DNA of 64,000 nucleotides from Pseudobdellovibrionaceae bacterium. GTDB taxonomy: Bacteria; Bdellovibrionota; Bdellovibrionia; Bdellovibrionales; Bdellovibrionaceae. Each line of letters opens with the position of its first letter. The stretch's first letter is position 1. A program made the translations under genes and the position numbers. The DNA lies in assembly GCA_019637875.1 (NCBI GenBank), contig JAHBUW010000006.1:62001-126000 (forward strand), read 5' to 3'. Shown here piece by piece: positions 27,026-36,258 of this stretch. Under the pieces are notes generated by a model. The model saw nothing but the letters and a program-made list of their open reading frames with translations. It did not search any database and was not told where the DNA came from.

Positions 27026-27090
27026 GTGCTGGTCAGCCAAGGCCAGCACCGAAGTGCTGGCAATCAAGAACCAGCCCCTTAGTGCTGGTC
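27026..27090 (-). terminator. Hairpin cluster at the pnp 3' end
   Basis: Three structures follow one another on the minus strand. The first is ACCAGC/GCTGGT (27070-27075 with 27084-27089), with the pnp stop in its 8-nt loop. The second is an 8-bp stem GCCAGCAC/GTGCTGGC (27042-27049 with 27054-27061) that on the transcript closes a UUCG tetraloop. The third is a second copy of the last coding bases GACCAGCACTAA, followed by AAA. A UUCG-capped stem is unusually stable. There is no U-tract, so it may protect the 3' end rather than terminate. Confidence 0.6.
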
Positions 27091-29184
27091 TTTCGAAAGC
27101 AAAACCTTACGCGACAGTTTCACGCGGCCCGCACGGTCGATATCGAGGACTTTCACGTCCACGTCGTCGCCTTCATGAAGAACATCGGTCACCGAACGCA
27201 AACGCTCGTGCGTGATCTCCGAGATGTGCAGAAGACCTTGAGTCCCCGCCATGATCTCGACGAACGCGCCGAAGTCCGTGATCTTCACGACTTTGCCTTT
27301 GTAGACCTTGCCGACTTCGGCTTCCGCAACGATGTCTTGGATCATCGCGATCGCCTTTTTCGTCGCCAAAGGATCGGCCGAGGCGATGTGGATCTGACCA
27401 TCATCTTCGATCTCGATCTTCACGCCGGTCGCCTCGGTGATGCCGCGGATGACTTTACCGCCCGCACCGATGACTTCGCGAATCTTGTCGGGATTGATGC
27501 GGATGGTTTCGATGCGCGGAGCGAACTCCGAGATCTGACCACGGGGCACCTTCATGACTTTTTCCATCTCGTTCAGGATGTGGATACGGCCGTCTTTCGC
27601 TTGCGCGAGGGCCTGATCCATCACTTCGAACGAAACGGAGTCGATCTTGATATCCATCTGCAGCGCCGAGATCCCGGCTGCCGAACCCGCCACTTTGAAG
27701 TCCATATCGCCCAAGTGATCTTCATCACCCAGGATGTCCGAGAGAACCGCGAAACGGTCGCCCTCTTTGATCAGACCCATCGCGATTCCCGCGATGTTGT
27801 GCTTCACGGGAACACCCGCGTCCAAAAGCGCCAAGGCACCCGAGCAGACCGTACCCATCGACGACGAACCGTTCGACTCCAGAACTTCCGAAACGACACG
27901 GATCGTGTAGGGGAATTTCTCGTGGTCCGGCAGGGCGATCTTCAACGAGCGTTCCGCCAAGTTCCCGTGACCGAGTTCGCGGCGCGAGTTTCCACCGAAA
28001 CGACCGGTTTCTCCGACCGAGTACGGGGGGAAGTTGTAGTGCAGCAGGAAGCGGCGCTTTTCCAGACCCAGGAGCGAATCGATGAACTGTTCGTCATCGC
28101 CGGTTCCCAAAGTCACGGTCCCCAGAACCTGAGTCTCACCGCGAGTGAAAAGGCCCGAACCGTGCGCGCGGGGCAGGAAACCGACTTCGCACGCGATCGG
28201 ACGGACGGTGACCATGTCACGGCCGTCGATCCGGTGCTTGTCGTCCAGAATCATCGAGCGCGCGGTCTTGTACTTCAGATCTTCAACGATATTGCCCAGC
28301 TCTTTTTCACGCTGCGCTTTGAGTTTGTCGTCCGCGATCGTCGCGACGAATTGCTTCTTCGCTTCGGCTTTCGCCGCATCACCGGCCGCGTAACGCTCAC
28401 CCTTTTCACGGATGCGCAGAGCCGCGTGGATCTTCGGTGCCAGGAACGCTTCGACGGATTCACGGAACGCAGGATCGATCACCGCGGGCGTGAACGCACG
28501 CTTGGGCTTCGAGCCCGACTTTTCGCGCAGTTCTTCTTGCGCATTCAGGATCGGAATCAGCGAGGCATGACCGAAGCGCAGGGCCGCCATCGCGTCCGCT
28601 TCGCTGACGAGTTTGCACTCGCCTTCGACCATCAAAAGACCCACTTTGGTTCCCGCCACGATGATATCGAAATCCGAACGCTCCATTTGCTGGGGCGTGG
28701 GGTTCGCGATCAGCTGACCGTCGACGCGACCGACTTGAACCGCCGCGATGGGACCGTCAAAGGGAATATCCGAAACGTGGAGCGCGCTCGACGCACCGAT
28801 CGAAGCCAAAATTTCGACGGGGAAAGCGCCGTCCGCCGAAAGAACGGTCGCCACAATCTGCGTTTCGTTGCGGTAGCCTTCGGGGAACTTGGGACGAATG
28901 GGACGATCGATCAGACGTGCGGTCAGAACCGCGTTTGTCGTGGGCTTACCTTCGCGTTTGAAGTAGCCGCCGGGAATGCGTCCGGTCGCGTAGAATTTTT
29001 CTTGGTATTCGACCTGCAGGGGGAAGAAATCGAGAGTCGATTCTTTTTTCGAAGAGACCGCGGTCACGAGAACGATGTTGTTACCGCAAGAGACCAGTGC
29101 CGCACCATCGGCTTGTTTTGCGAGACGTCCGGTCTCGATGGTGATCTGCCGTCCGCCGACTGAAGTCGTCACGGTGGTTTTCAT
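27079..29184 (-). CDS. pnp: Polynucleotide phosphorylase
   Basis: This is the 3'-5' phosphorolytic exoribonuclease and degradosome enzyme. Two RNase PH domains span about residues 10-225 and 310-545, the second with the catalytic GTGDDEQFID and SSSMGTVCSGALAL segments. They are followed by a KH domain (IGAGGKVIRGI) and an S1 domain (VGKVYKGKVVKITDFGAFVEI). Length is typical at 701. The start has AAGGAG five bases upstream. It follows rpsO, the conserved rpsO-pnp pair. Its own 3' end carries several strong hairpins. Confidence 0.97.
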   Translation of the reverse strand: MKTTVTTSVGGRQITIETGRLAKQADGAALVSCGNNIVLVTAVSSKKESTLDFFPLQVEYQEKFYATGRIPGGYFKREGKPTTNAVLTARLIDRPIRPKFPEGYRNETQIVATVLSADGAFPVEILASIGASSALHVSDIPFDGPIAAVQVGRVDGQLIANPTPQQMERSDFDIIVAGTKVGLLMVEGECKLVSEADAMAALRFGHASLIPILNAQEELREKSGSKPKRAFTPAVIDPAFRESVEAFLAPKIHAALRIREKGERYAAGDAAKAEAKKQFVATIADDKLKAQREKELGNIVEDLKYKTARSMILDDKHRIDGRDMVTVRPIACEVGFLPRAHGSGLFTRGETQVLGTVTLGTGDDEQFIDSLLGLEKRRFLLHYNFPPYSVGETGRFGGNSRRELGHGNLAERSLKIALPDHEKFPYTIRVVSEVLESNGSSSMGTVCSGALALLDAGVPVKHNIAGIAMGLIKEGDRFAVLSDILGDEDHLGDMDFKVAGSAAGISALQMDIKIDSVSFEVMDQALAQAKDGRIHILNEMEKVMKVPRGQISEFAPRIETIRINPDKIREVIGAGGKVIRGITEATGVKIEIEDDGQIHIASADPLATKKAIAMIQDIVAEAEVGKVYKGKVVKITDFGAFVEIMAGTQGLLHISEITHERLRSVTDVLHEGDDVDVKVLDIDRAGRVKLSRKVLLSKDQH

Positions 29185-29303
29185 TCAAACTCCTTTTGCT
29201 TTCCGCCGTTCCCGATTCTTTGAGGGCTCGGCCAAATTATTCTCACTCTTAAATTCTAAAAAGGAAAGTCGGACCCGCTAGCCGCGGGCCCCCTAAAACA
29301 ACA

Positions 29304-29323
29304 GACCCCGTCGTGACGGGGTC
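29304..29323 (-). terminator. Hairpin/terminator between rpsO and pnp
   Basis: A perfect 9-bp inverted repeat GACCCCGTC (29304-29312) with GACGGGGTC (29315-29323) lies 19 bases after the rpsO stop. On the minus strand it is followed by a loose U-rich stretch (TGTTGTTTTA). In other bacteria this gap holds an attenuating terminator and RNase III sites that tune pnp. Confidence 0.7.
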
Positions 29324-29341
29324 CAGTTGCCAAGCGAAAGC

Positions 29342-29611
29342 TTACTTACGGATTTCGAGTTCTTTGATGACCTTTTCGTACGACTTGGTGTTCGTGCGCT
29401 TGAGGTAATCCAGGAGTTTACGACGGCGACCGACCGCACGCATCAGTCCGCGCACGCCGTGCACGTCTTTTTTGTGGATCGAGAAGTGCGACGACATTTC
29501 GTTGATCCGCGAAGTCAGCAGAGCGATCTGCACTTCCGACGAACCGGTGTCCAGTTCGCTGGTCTTGAACTTCTTAACGATCGCTTCTTTTTGCAACTTG
29601 GTGACTGCCAT
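29342..29611 (-). CDS. rpsO: 30S ribosomal protein S15
   Basis: A primary 16S rRNA binding protein. The start at 29611 is fixed by homology (AVTKLQKEAIVKKFK) and by GGAGG five bases upstream, giving 89 residues, the usual size. Motifs include DTGSSEVQIALLTSRINEMSSHF and GLMRAVGRRRKLLDYLKR. The leader upstream contains a 9-bp hairpin (29658-29666 with 29672-29680), a possible autoregulatory or processing element. Confidence 0.97.
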   Translation of the reverse strand: MAVTKLQKEAIVKKFKTSELDTGSSEVQIALLTSRINEMSSHFSIHKKDVHGVRGLMRAVGRRRKLLDYLKRTNTKSYEKVIKELEIRK

Positions 29612-29770
29612 TAAAGCCTCCGATATTTCGGAACTCGAGGACCTTTGTGGCCGCGAACTTTTCAGAACGAAAAGTTCATCGGAAAAAACCCCAGCGACCG
29701 TCATGGCTGTCGATCGTTCGCGCCTTTTTCCTGAGTTGTCCTGAGGTCTTACTGAAGGCTCTTCAAGGGG

Positions 29771-30679
29771 TCAATAACGAAAAACCCGGCGCAGAGTAAA
29801 GCCCTTGCCGGCCTCTAAACCGATCAAAGCCAGGATCTGCCCGTTCGCATTCAGAACTTGCACTCCCCGGTCCTCGCCGGGCTTAAAGATGCGGATCAGC
29901 TGGGCTTTGAGGTCATGCGAGATCTGCCCGTTCGAAAGCAAATGAGCCATATTCCCCTGCGCCCGGACGCTTTTCCACTCTGAAAGCGCCTGGTTCATAG
30001 GCACGAATCCCTTGCTCCAACGGTCCTCGGCCACCATGTTCTCGAGCTGCTCAAACGTGACGGCGTCCCCCAGCCGGTGGGGCTCCGAGACGGTCCGCCG
30101 AAGCGCCGTCAGATGGGCGCCGCAGCCCAACCGCTGCCCCAGCTCATGCGCCCAGGTCCGGATGTAAGTGCCCTTGGAGCATGAGATGTGGGCCCGCAAA
30201 GTCCCCGGCGCCTGCCCCAGGATTTCAAGGTCAAAAAAGTGCATGGTCTTCATCGGCGGGGTGAAATCTTCCCCCCGGCGGGCCCGGTCCATCAGCTTCT
30301 GGCCATCGACTTTGATCGCCGAAAAGGCCGGGACGGGAAGCTCCATCTCGCCCACGAAGCCCCGCGCGGCGGCCTCGATCTCGGCTTCGGAAACCTCGAT
30401 CGGCTTTTCCGAAACGACCTCGCCCTCGGCATCGAAAGTGGAGGTCGTGATCCCGAACCGCACCTCGAGTTCGTAGCCTTTGTCTTTTTCCAGAATGTAC
30501 TGGGACAGCTTCGTCGCCTCGCCCAACAGAAGGACCATCAGTCCCGTCGCCATGGGATCGAGAGTGCCCGAGTGACCGATGGACTTCATATTCAGAATCC
30601 GCCGCGCACGCGCGACGACGTCGTGGCTGGTCCAGCCCGCGGGCTTATCAAGAAGCAGAAGTCCGTTTTTTTCCAACAA
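29771..30679 (-). CDS. truB: tRNA pseudouridine-55 synthase
   Basis: Makes pseudouridine 55 in the T loop of tRNAs. The catalytic motif is GHSGTLDPMATGLMVLLLG (Asp nucleophile in GTLDP), followed by KGYELEVRFGITTSTFDAEG. The C-terminal PUA-like domain ends the 302 residues. The start appears to be TTG (a TTG-TTG pair) without a clear Shine-Dalgarno. It begins eight bases after rbfA, so it may be coupled. Confidence 0.95.
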   Translation of the reverse strand: MLEKNGLLLLDKPAGWTSHDVVARARRILNMKSIGHSGTLDPMATGLMVLLLGEATKLSQYILEKDKGYELEVRFGITTSTFDAEGEVVSEKPIEVSEAEIEAAARGFVGEMELPVPAFSAIKVDGQKLMDRARRGEDFTPPMKTMHFFDLEILGQAPGTLRAHISCSKGTYIRTWAHELGQRLGCGAHLTALRRTVSEPHRLGDAVTFEQLENMVAEDRWSKGFVPMNQALSEWKSVRAQGNMAHLLSNGQISHDLKAQLIRIFKPGEDRGVQVLNANGQILALIGLEAGKGFTLRRVFRY

Positions 30680-30687
30680 AGGGAGCC

Positions 30688-31119
30688 CTATTCGTCCGAC
30701 GTCTCCGTCGATGATGCGGGCTTCGATGCCCCGGATTTTTGCGTATCCAAATCCTGGAGGATGCGGTCGATCTCGATGATCCGCTCACTGGTCTCATCAC
30801 GCATGAAGGTCAGGCGCGGACAGTAACGCAGGCCGAGTTCGTCATTGATGTAACTTTGGATTTCGGGCGCGCGTCGCTGCAGCAGCTGCACGCCCTCTTT
30901 CTCTTCTTTTTCAGCGGCATTGAAGAAGCTGATGAAGACGCGCGCGGTTTTGAGATCCGCCGGCATCTTCACCATCGAGACCGTCACGAGTCCCGGCAGC
31001 TCGCCCTTATAGGCGCCCGCCAGAAAACGTGAGATCAAGGACTGAACCTCGCGCTCGACGCGGGCGACGCGGATGCCATCGCCTTTCATCTTATTGCCCG
31101 AGGCTCCGCCACGCTTCAC
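30688..31119 (-). CDS. rbfA: Ribosome-binding factor A
   Basis: Late 30S maturation factor. The KH-like core is recognisable: RVEREVQSLISRFLAGAYKGELPGL, KTARVFISFFN, and RAPEIQSYINDELGLRYCPRLTF. The C-terminal tail is Ser/Thr/Glu-rich. The GTG start overlaps the infB stop by GTGA, so it is translationally coupled. Length is 143. Confidence 0.93.
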   Translation of the reverse strand: MKRGGASGNKMKGDGIRVARVEREVQSLISRFLAGAYKGELPGLVTVSMVKMPADLKTARVFISFFNAAEKEEKEGVQLLQRRAPEIQSYINDELGLRYCPRLTFMRDETSERIIEIDRILQDLDTQKSGASKPASSTETSDE

Positions 31120-34088
31120 GCTTCGGCTCCTGCACCAGGACCTTCAAGTGAACGCGCCACTTCTTCCTTGGTGTAAGCTTCGATCACATCGCCGACTTTA
31201 ATGTCGTTGAAGTTCTCGATCCCGATCCCGCACTCAAAGCCGGTCGCGACTTCACGCGCATCGTCTTTGAAACGTTTGAGCGAGCTGATCTTGCCTTCGA
31301 AAACGATCTTGCCGTCGCGAACCAGTCGCGCCAGATTCGAACGCGCGATTTTTCCGTCGGAGACGAAGCAACCCGCGATCACGCCGATCTTCGGCACGCT
31401 GAAGGTGTTCCGCACTTCGGCACGGCCCATAACTTTTTCGACCACGTCCGGAGTCAACAGACCCGACATGATCCGCTTCATATCGTCCATCAATTCGTAA
31501 ACGATCGAATAAGTCCGAAGCTCGATGCCTTTCGACTTGGCCGCTTGCGAAGCCGCGCCGTCAGGACGCACGTTGAAACCAACGATGATCCCTTTGGTCG
31601 TCGAAGCGAGCAGAACGTCGGATTCCGAAATCCCGCCGACCGCCGAGTGGATGATCTTCACATTCACTTCGGGAGTGGACAGTTTCGAGAACATCCCCTG
31701 AATCGCTTCGAGCGATCCGGCGACATCCGCCTTCAGCACGACCGCGAGATCCTTCACGTCGCCACGAGTGGCTTTCGCGAAGATCTGCTCGAGCGTCGCT
31801 TTACCGGTCACGCGGGCCGCTTTTTCGGCTTCGTCGCGACGGTATCCCGCCACTTCTTCCGCCGTTTTTTCATCGGCGACGACGTCAAACTTATCACCCG
31901 CTTGCGGCGTTCCGCCCAGACCACCGATCTGCACCGGCATTCCGGGTCCCGCTTCTTCCAAGCGTTCACCTTTGTCGTTCATGATCGCGCGCACGCGACC
32001 CGTTTGCGTTCCCGCAACGATGAACTGACCGACTTTGATCGTTCCGTCTTGGATCAGCACCGTCGCGACGGGACCACGTCCCTTTTCAATCTTCGCTTCG
32101 ATGACCGCGCCCTTCGCCGAACGCATCGGGTTCGCGCGCAGCTCCGCGACTTCCGCGATCAGACGAATCTGCTCGAGAAGCTCGGGGATCCCGGTTTTCT
32201 TCAGCGCCGAAACGTTCACGAACATCGTGCTACCGCCCCACTCTTCGGGGACGACTTCATATTCGGTCAGCTGTTGCTTGATCTTGTCGGGGTTCGCGCC
32301 CGGCTTATCCATCTTGTTGACCGCCACGATCATGGGGACACCCGCCGCTTTCGCGTGGCTGATGGCCTCGGCCGTTTGCGGCATCACGCCGTCATCCGCC
32401 GCAACGACGATGACCGCGATATCCGTGACGTTCGCTCCGCGCGCACGCATGGCAGTGAAGGCCGCGTGACCAGGAGTATCGAGGAAGGTGACCTTATAGC
32501 CGTCTTCCAGCGAAACTTGATAGGCACCGATATGCTGGGTGATTCCACCCGCCTCGCCCGAAGCCACGTCGGCTTGGCGAATCGCATCCAGCAGCGAAGT
32601 TTTACCGTGATCGACGTGACCCATGACGGTCACGACGGGCGGACGAACCACCGGTTCCGCGTCCAAATCACCGAACGCGGTTTCCGCGACGAGATCTTGA
32701 TCGGTTTTGAGAACCGATTGGGCTTCCCACTTAAACTCGGGCGCGATCAGCGCGATCGTGTCGAAATCAAGGACGGTGTTGATGGTCGCCATCACGCCGC
32801 TCTTCATCAGCACTTTGATCAGATCCGTGGCTTTCAGACCCATGGTCTGCGCCATATCCCCAACCTTCATGCCGCCTTCAACTTTAAGAACACGCTTGTG
32901 CGCGGCCGCAACCGTTTTAACGGTCGCCTGAGCGGGACGGCTGAGTCCGACTTTTTTCTTCTTCGGCTGGAACACCAGTTCGCGCTTACGGAATTCCGCA
33001 GCGTCGAACGTTTTCGGTTGTTCTTCCTTCTCACGTGCGCTGGCGGGATCGGTCGCGCCACCGGCACCGGGACGTTTTCTGTTATCGACGCGACGACGGA
33101 AGTCGTCGGCACCCATGGGCGGAAGATCCGGAGGGGGCGCTTGCTGGATGAATCCAGGGCGCAAATTCCCCTTCGGGCGCGGCGCGAAGCCACCTTCCCC
33201 GGGACGAGTCGGACGCGAGAAATTGCTGGGACCCCCGCCGTCTCCGCGAGGAGTCGGACGACCGGGAGGCGCCTGAACGCGCGACAAATCCATACGACCG
33301 ACGATATTACGACGGGGCGCACTCGCCGCCACGTTACTGGCAACACCACTCTGGCCGATCGCGACTTCCTTTTTACGGGCGACGATCTTCGGTCCCGTGG
33401 GTGCGGCCGTTCCCGTCGGCGCCGCGGCGGCCGCCGGAGTTTCGGCAGCCTGTGCCGGAGCGTCCGTCGCCGCGGGCTTCGCGGTCTCGGCGGCCGGTTT
33501 GGCGGTTTCCGCCGGACGAGCCGTTTCGGGCGCGCGCGCTTCCACTTGAGCTTCGGGGACGACATCCGCCACTGCGGGAGCAGGCTTCGCCGCAACCGGC
33601 GCGGCCGCTTCGGCGGGGACTTCCGTTTTCAAGGCGCGGGCCGGAACGTCTTCGGTTTTCGCCGAGACTTCCGGAGTCACTTCGGGGGCGTCATCGACCG
33701 ATTCAACGACATCGTCTTGGAGTTCGACCTCATCGGCCTTTTCCTCAACCGCTTTCGCCTTACGACGAACGACCGTGGCCGAAGATTTCGGTTTCGCCTC
33801 AACGGGCTCTTCCTTCGCGGCCGCCGCAGCTTTCGCCTTCACGGTGGTCACTTTCGGAGCCTTCGGCGCCGCTTTGGTCGCGGCCTTCTTGCGGGTCGCC
33901 GTTTTTTTCACGGGCTCCGCGGGCGCGTCCTTCGCGTTCATTTTCTCTTGGATTTGCGAGATGAGGTCGGGCGTCAGCTCGGCCATGTGGGACTTCACCG
34001 GAAGTTGCCACTCCCGAATTTTGTCCATCAGCGCGAGCGGGGTCATCCCCACTTCTTTCGCGTATTCAAAAACCTTCAAATTACTCAC
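31116..34088 (-). CDS. infB: Translation initiation factor IF-2
   Basis: The GTPase that places initiator tRNA on the 30S subunit. A short N-terminal IF2N module (residues 1-50) is followed by about 280 residues of low-complexity Ala/Lys/Glu/Pro sequence and then Gly/Arg/Pro-rich sequence, a second IF2N region, and the G domain near residue 489 with GHVDHGKTS, DTPGH and NKMD. Domains II-IV complete the protein. Length of 990 is at the long end for the family, owing to the linker. It overlaps nusA by four bases. Confidence 0.97.
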   Translation of the reverse strand: MSNLKVFEYAKEVGMTPLALMDKIREWQLPVKSHMAELTPDLISQIQEKMNAKDAPAEPVKKTATRKKAATKAAPKAPKVTTVKAKAAAAAKEEPVEAKPKSSATVVRRKAKAVEEKADEVELQDDVVESVDDAPEVTPEVSAKTEDVPARALKTEVPAEAAAPVAAKPAPAVADVVPEAQVEARAPETARPAETAKPAAETAKPAATDAPAQAAETPAAAAAPTGTAAPTGPKIVARKKEVAIGQSGVASNVAASAPRRNIVGRMDLSRVQAPPGRPTPRGDGGGPSNFSRPTRPGEGGFAPRPKGNLRPGFIQQAPPPDLPPMGADDFRRRVDNRKRPGAGGATDPASAREKEEQPKTFDAAEFRKRELVFQPKKKKVGLSRPAQATVKTVAAAHKRVLKVEGGMKVGDMAQTMGLKATDLIKVLMKSGVMATINTVLDFDTIALIAPEFKWEAQSVLKTDQDLVAETAFGDLDAEPVVRPPVVTVMGHVDHGKTSLLDAIRQADVASGEAGGITQHIGAYQVSLEDGYKVTFLDTPGHAAFTAMRARGANVTDIAVIVVAADDGVMPQTAEAISHAKAAGVPMIVAVNKMDKPGANPDKIKQQLTEYEVVPEEWGGSTMFVNVSALKKTGIPELLEQIRLIAEVAELRANPMRSAKGAVIEAKIEKGRGPVATVLIQDGTIKVGQFIVAGTQTGRVRAIMNDKGERLEEAGPGMPVQIGGLGGTPQAGDKFDVVADEKTAEEVAGYRRDEAEKAARVTGKATLEQIFAKATRGDVKDLAVVLKADVAGSLEAIQGMFSKLSTPEVNVKIIHSAVGGISESDVLLASTTKGIIVGFNVRPDGAASQAAKSKGIELRTYSIVYELMDDMKRIMSGLLTPDVVEKVMGRAEVRNTFSVPKIGVIAGCFVSDGKIARSNLARLVRDGKIVFEGKISSLKRFKDDAREVATGFECGIGIENFNDIKVGDVIEAYTKEEVARSLEGPGAGAEA

Positions 34089-35500
34089 TCACGCCCCTCG
34101 CCGGTTTCGGCTTTCGAAGATTGTCCCGCCAGCTTCTCCATCTCTTGCTTCAAGCGCAGATCCGCCTGCGACTTGGAGTCGTTGCCGGCCTTGAGGACGG
34201 CTTGAGCTTGAGGGCTTTGCGGGATCGGGATGCCCTCGGTCTTGTACTTTTGGACCAATGCTTTCGCATCTTCCACAAGCTTTTCGGCCTTCGCCGGGTC
34301 GTCGTAACCAGGAATCGTCATGATATCCGCCGCCTGCGCCTGCGCCACCGACGTGAATGAACCGAAACCCGACTGGAAGATATTCTGCGCCATCGTTTCG
34401 TTCATGCCCGGGATGAGCATCAGGTTGAAGATCGATTCCGCCGTACGTGCCGACGCCGCCGATTCACCCAAGATGTCGATGCGCCAGCCGGTCAGTTTTG
34501 CGGCCAAACGGACGTTCTGACCTTTCTTACCGATCGCGAGCGACAGTTGGTTATCGGGGCAGACGATTTCGAGTTCTTTATTCTCTTCGTCCATGAAGAT
34601 CCGCGAGATTTCCGCGGGCGCCAGAGCGTTGGCCGCGAAACGCGTGATATCTTCGTTCCAGGGAACGATGTCGATCTTCTCGCCTTTGAGCTCTTGCACG
34701 ATCTGCTGAACGCGCGAACCCTTCATACCGACGCACGCGCCGACGGGATCCACCGCCGAATCGTTCGAACGCACCGCGATTTTCGCGCGGGCGCCGGGCT
34801 CGCGGGCCGCGGCCATGATCTCGACGATGCCGTCGTAGATCTCGGGAACCTCTTGTTCGAAGAGTTTCATCAAATAATGCTCGGTCGCGCGCGACATGAT
34901 GATCTGCGGACCGCGCGTCGTCTGACGGACTTCGGTAATGTAACCCTGGATACGATCGCCGGGCTTGTAAACTTCCCCGGGGATCTGTTCGCGCGGAGGG
35001 ATGAAGGCTTCGGTACGGCCCATGTCGACGACGATCGCGCCGCGCTCGACTCGACGAGCGATCCCCGAGACGACTTCACCTTTACGAGCTTCGAACTCAT
35101 TGAAGATGATTTCGCGCTCCGCATCGCGGACTTTTTGCAGGATGATTTGTTTCGCGGTTTGCGCGGCGATACGGCCGAGGTCGGTCGCATCGAGTTTAAT
35201 CCCGATCGAGTCATCAAGCTGCGCCTGGGGATCGAGCTTCAAAGCTTCGTCCAAGGGAATCTCGACTTCTTCATCGATGAATTTTTCGCGCTCGACGACC
35301 TCTTTGAACTCGAAGAGTTCGATTTCGCCGGTGTCGTCGTTGTAGGTCGCTTCGATCTCGCGGTAGGTGCCGTACTTTTTACGAGCGGCGGTCAACATCC
35401 CTTGCGTGATGGCTTCAACGATCACGCCCCGATCGATGCCTTTGTCTTTTCCGACTTGTTCAATCACGCGACTGAGTTCGGAGAACATATTGTCCGCCAT
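34085..35500 (-). CDS. nusA: Transcription termination/antitermination factor NusA
   Basis: RNA-polymerase-binding elongation factor. The N-terminal domain (1 to about 125), S1 domain (GEVVSGIARRVERGAIVVDMG, about 135-200), KH1 and KH2 (IAVRSNDSAVDPVGACVGMKGSRVQ and QLSLAIGKKGQNVRLA) are in order. A C-terminal helix-hairpin-helix region (GYDDPAKAEKLVEDAK) and a short acidic/Gln-rich tail follow. It sits between rimP and infB as usual, and the start overlaps the rimP stop by one base. Confidence 0.97.
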   Translation of the reverse strand: MADNMFSELSRVIEQVGKDKGIDRGVIVEAITQGMLTAARKKYGTYREIEATYNDDTGEIELFEFKEVVEREKFIDEEVEIPLDEALKLDPQAQLDDSIGIKLDATDLGRIAAQTAKQIILQKVRDAEREIIFNEFEARKGEVVSGIARRVERGAIVVDMGRTEAFIPPREQIPGEVYKPGDRIQGYITEVRQTTRGPQIIMSRATEHYLMKLFEQEVPEIYDGIVEIMAAAREPGARAKIAVRSNDSAVDPVGACVGMKGSRVQQIVQELKGEKIDIVPWNEDITRFAANALAPAEISRIFMDEENKELEIVCPDNQLSLAIGKKGQNVRLAAKLTGWRIDILGESAASARTAESIFNLMLIPGMNETMAQNIFQSGFGSFTSVAQAQAADIMTIPGYDDPAKAEKLVEDAKALVQKYKTEGIPIPQSPQAQAVLKAGNDSKSQADLRLKQEMEKLAGQSSKAETGEGRE

Positions 35501-36072
35501 TAGTGACCTACCTTCTTTTTGTGATCCTTGTTCTTCTTATTTTTCGGGTTCGCTTTCGCGCCTTCGGACTTCGTGTCGAGAGCGTCAAAATCGAAAACCG
35601 TTTTACCTTTATCAATATCCGACCAAACGATGCGGGTCGGAGTTCCCTCGACGTCCAACTCAACACCTTCGGTGTTCGTGGCGAGGAGTTTGCCGGTCAG
35701 TTGCTTCGCGTTCCGCAGCGTCGTCACCGGAAATTCCGGAGCGATCTCGCCGAGCGAGCGTGTCAGCTTGACCCAAGCGGTTTCGCCCACGGCCCCTTCA
35801 AAGTGGGAGGGCCGACGCAGCGGGCGCTCCAGACCGGGGGACGAGACCTCAAGACTGTAAGGCCCACCGGGGATCAGCGCTTCATCCGCATCGAGGATCT
35901 CGTTCAGACCCTTCGAAACGTTGGAGCAATCTTCGATGCCGATTTTGCCGTCGGGTTTGGAAATGAAAATCTGCAGCGTCCGACCCTGGCCGGTGCCGAC
36001 AAATTCCAGATCGTAAAGTTCGACTGACTGGCGCGCGCAGACATCGGAAGCGATCGTTTCCAGCTTCGTCAT
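35500..36072 (-). CDS. rimP: Ribosome maturation factor RimP
   Basis: Needed for 30S subunit maturation. The start at 36072 is placed by homology (first residues TKLETIASDVCARQSVELYDLEFV) and an AGGA seven bases upstream; the longer open frame runs into the terminator hairpin. It has the conserved RTLQIFISKPDGKIGIEDC and SLEVSSPGLERPL motifs. The C-terminal tail is Lys/Asn-rich (KKNKDHKKK). It is first gene of the rimP-nusA-infB-rbfA-truB-rpsO-pnp unit; the promoter should lie in 36073-36170. Confidence 0.94.
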   Translation of the reverse strand: MTKLETIASDVCARQSVELYDLEFVGTGQGRTLQIFISKPDGKIGIEDCSNVSKGLNEILDADEALIPGGPYSLEVSSPGLERPLRRPSHFEGAVGETAWVKLTRSLGEIAPEFPVTTLRNAKQLTGKLLATNTEGVELDVEGTPTRIVWSDIDKGKTVFDFDALDTKSEGAKANPKNKKNKDHKKKVGH

Positions 36073-36171
36073 CCACTCGTCCTGTAATGTTCTTCCTGTT
36101 TGCAAGATGCGAGTCCTCTGGTTTTTTAGCTTCCAGGGGATCGGCTTTCGATTCGAATGGACCCCGGAAAC

Positions 36172-36198
36172 AAAAAAAGTGGGCTGGTGGGCCCACTT
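36172..36198 (-). terminator. Rho-independent terminator upstream of the rimP operon
   Basis: On the minus strand, AAGTGGGC and GCCCACTT (36191-36198 with 36177-36184) form an 8-bp stem followed by seven T (36172-36178). It ends transcription of the GNAT gene and insulates the rimP operon. Confidence 0.88.
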
Positions 36199-36258
36199 CA
36201 TGCGCGAATGTCTTTCGACCTCGCCGCGAAGTTTCAGTGTTTTCGTTGTAACTGCGTC

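Noticed and set aside
26644-29163. Very long open frame on the + strand opposite pnp and the M16 peptidase (839 codons)
   Set aside because: Composition is Arg/His/Asp/Phe-rich, with no domain or ribosome site. It mirrors the codon bias of the real genes on the other strand.
29658-29680. 9-bp hairpin upstream of rpsO as a terminator for truB
   Set aside because: No T run follows on the minus strand. It is more likely part of the rpsO leader, so left as a note under rpsO.
31545-34205. Long + strand open frame opposite infB (886 codons)
   Set aside because: Antisense shadow of infB in GC-rich DNA, dominated by Arg, His and Asp, and no recognisable motif.
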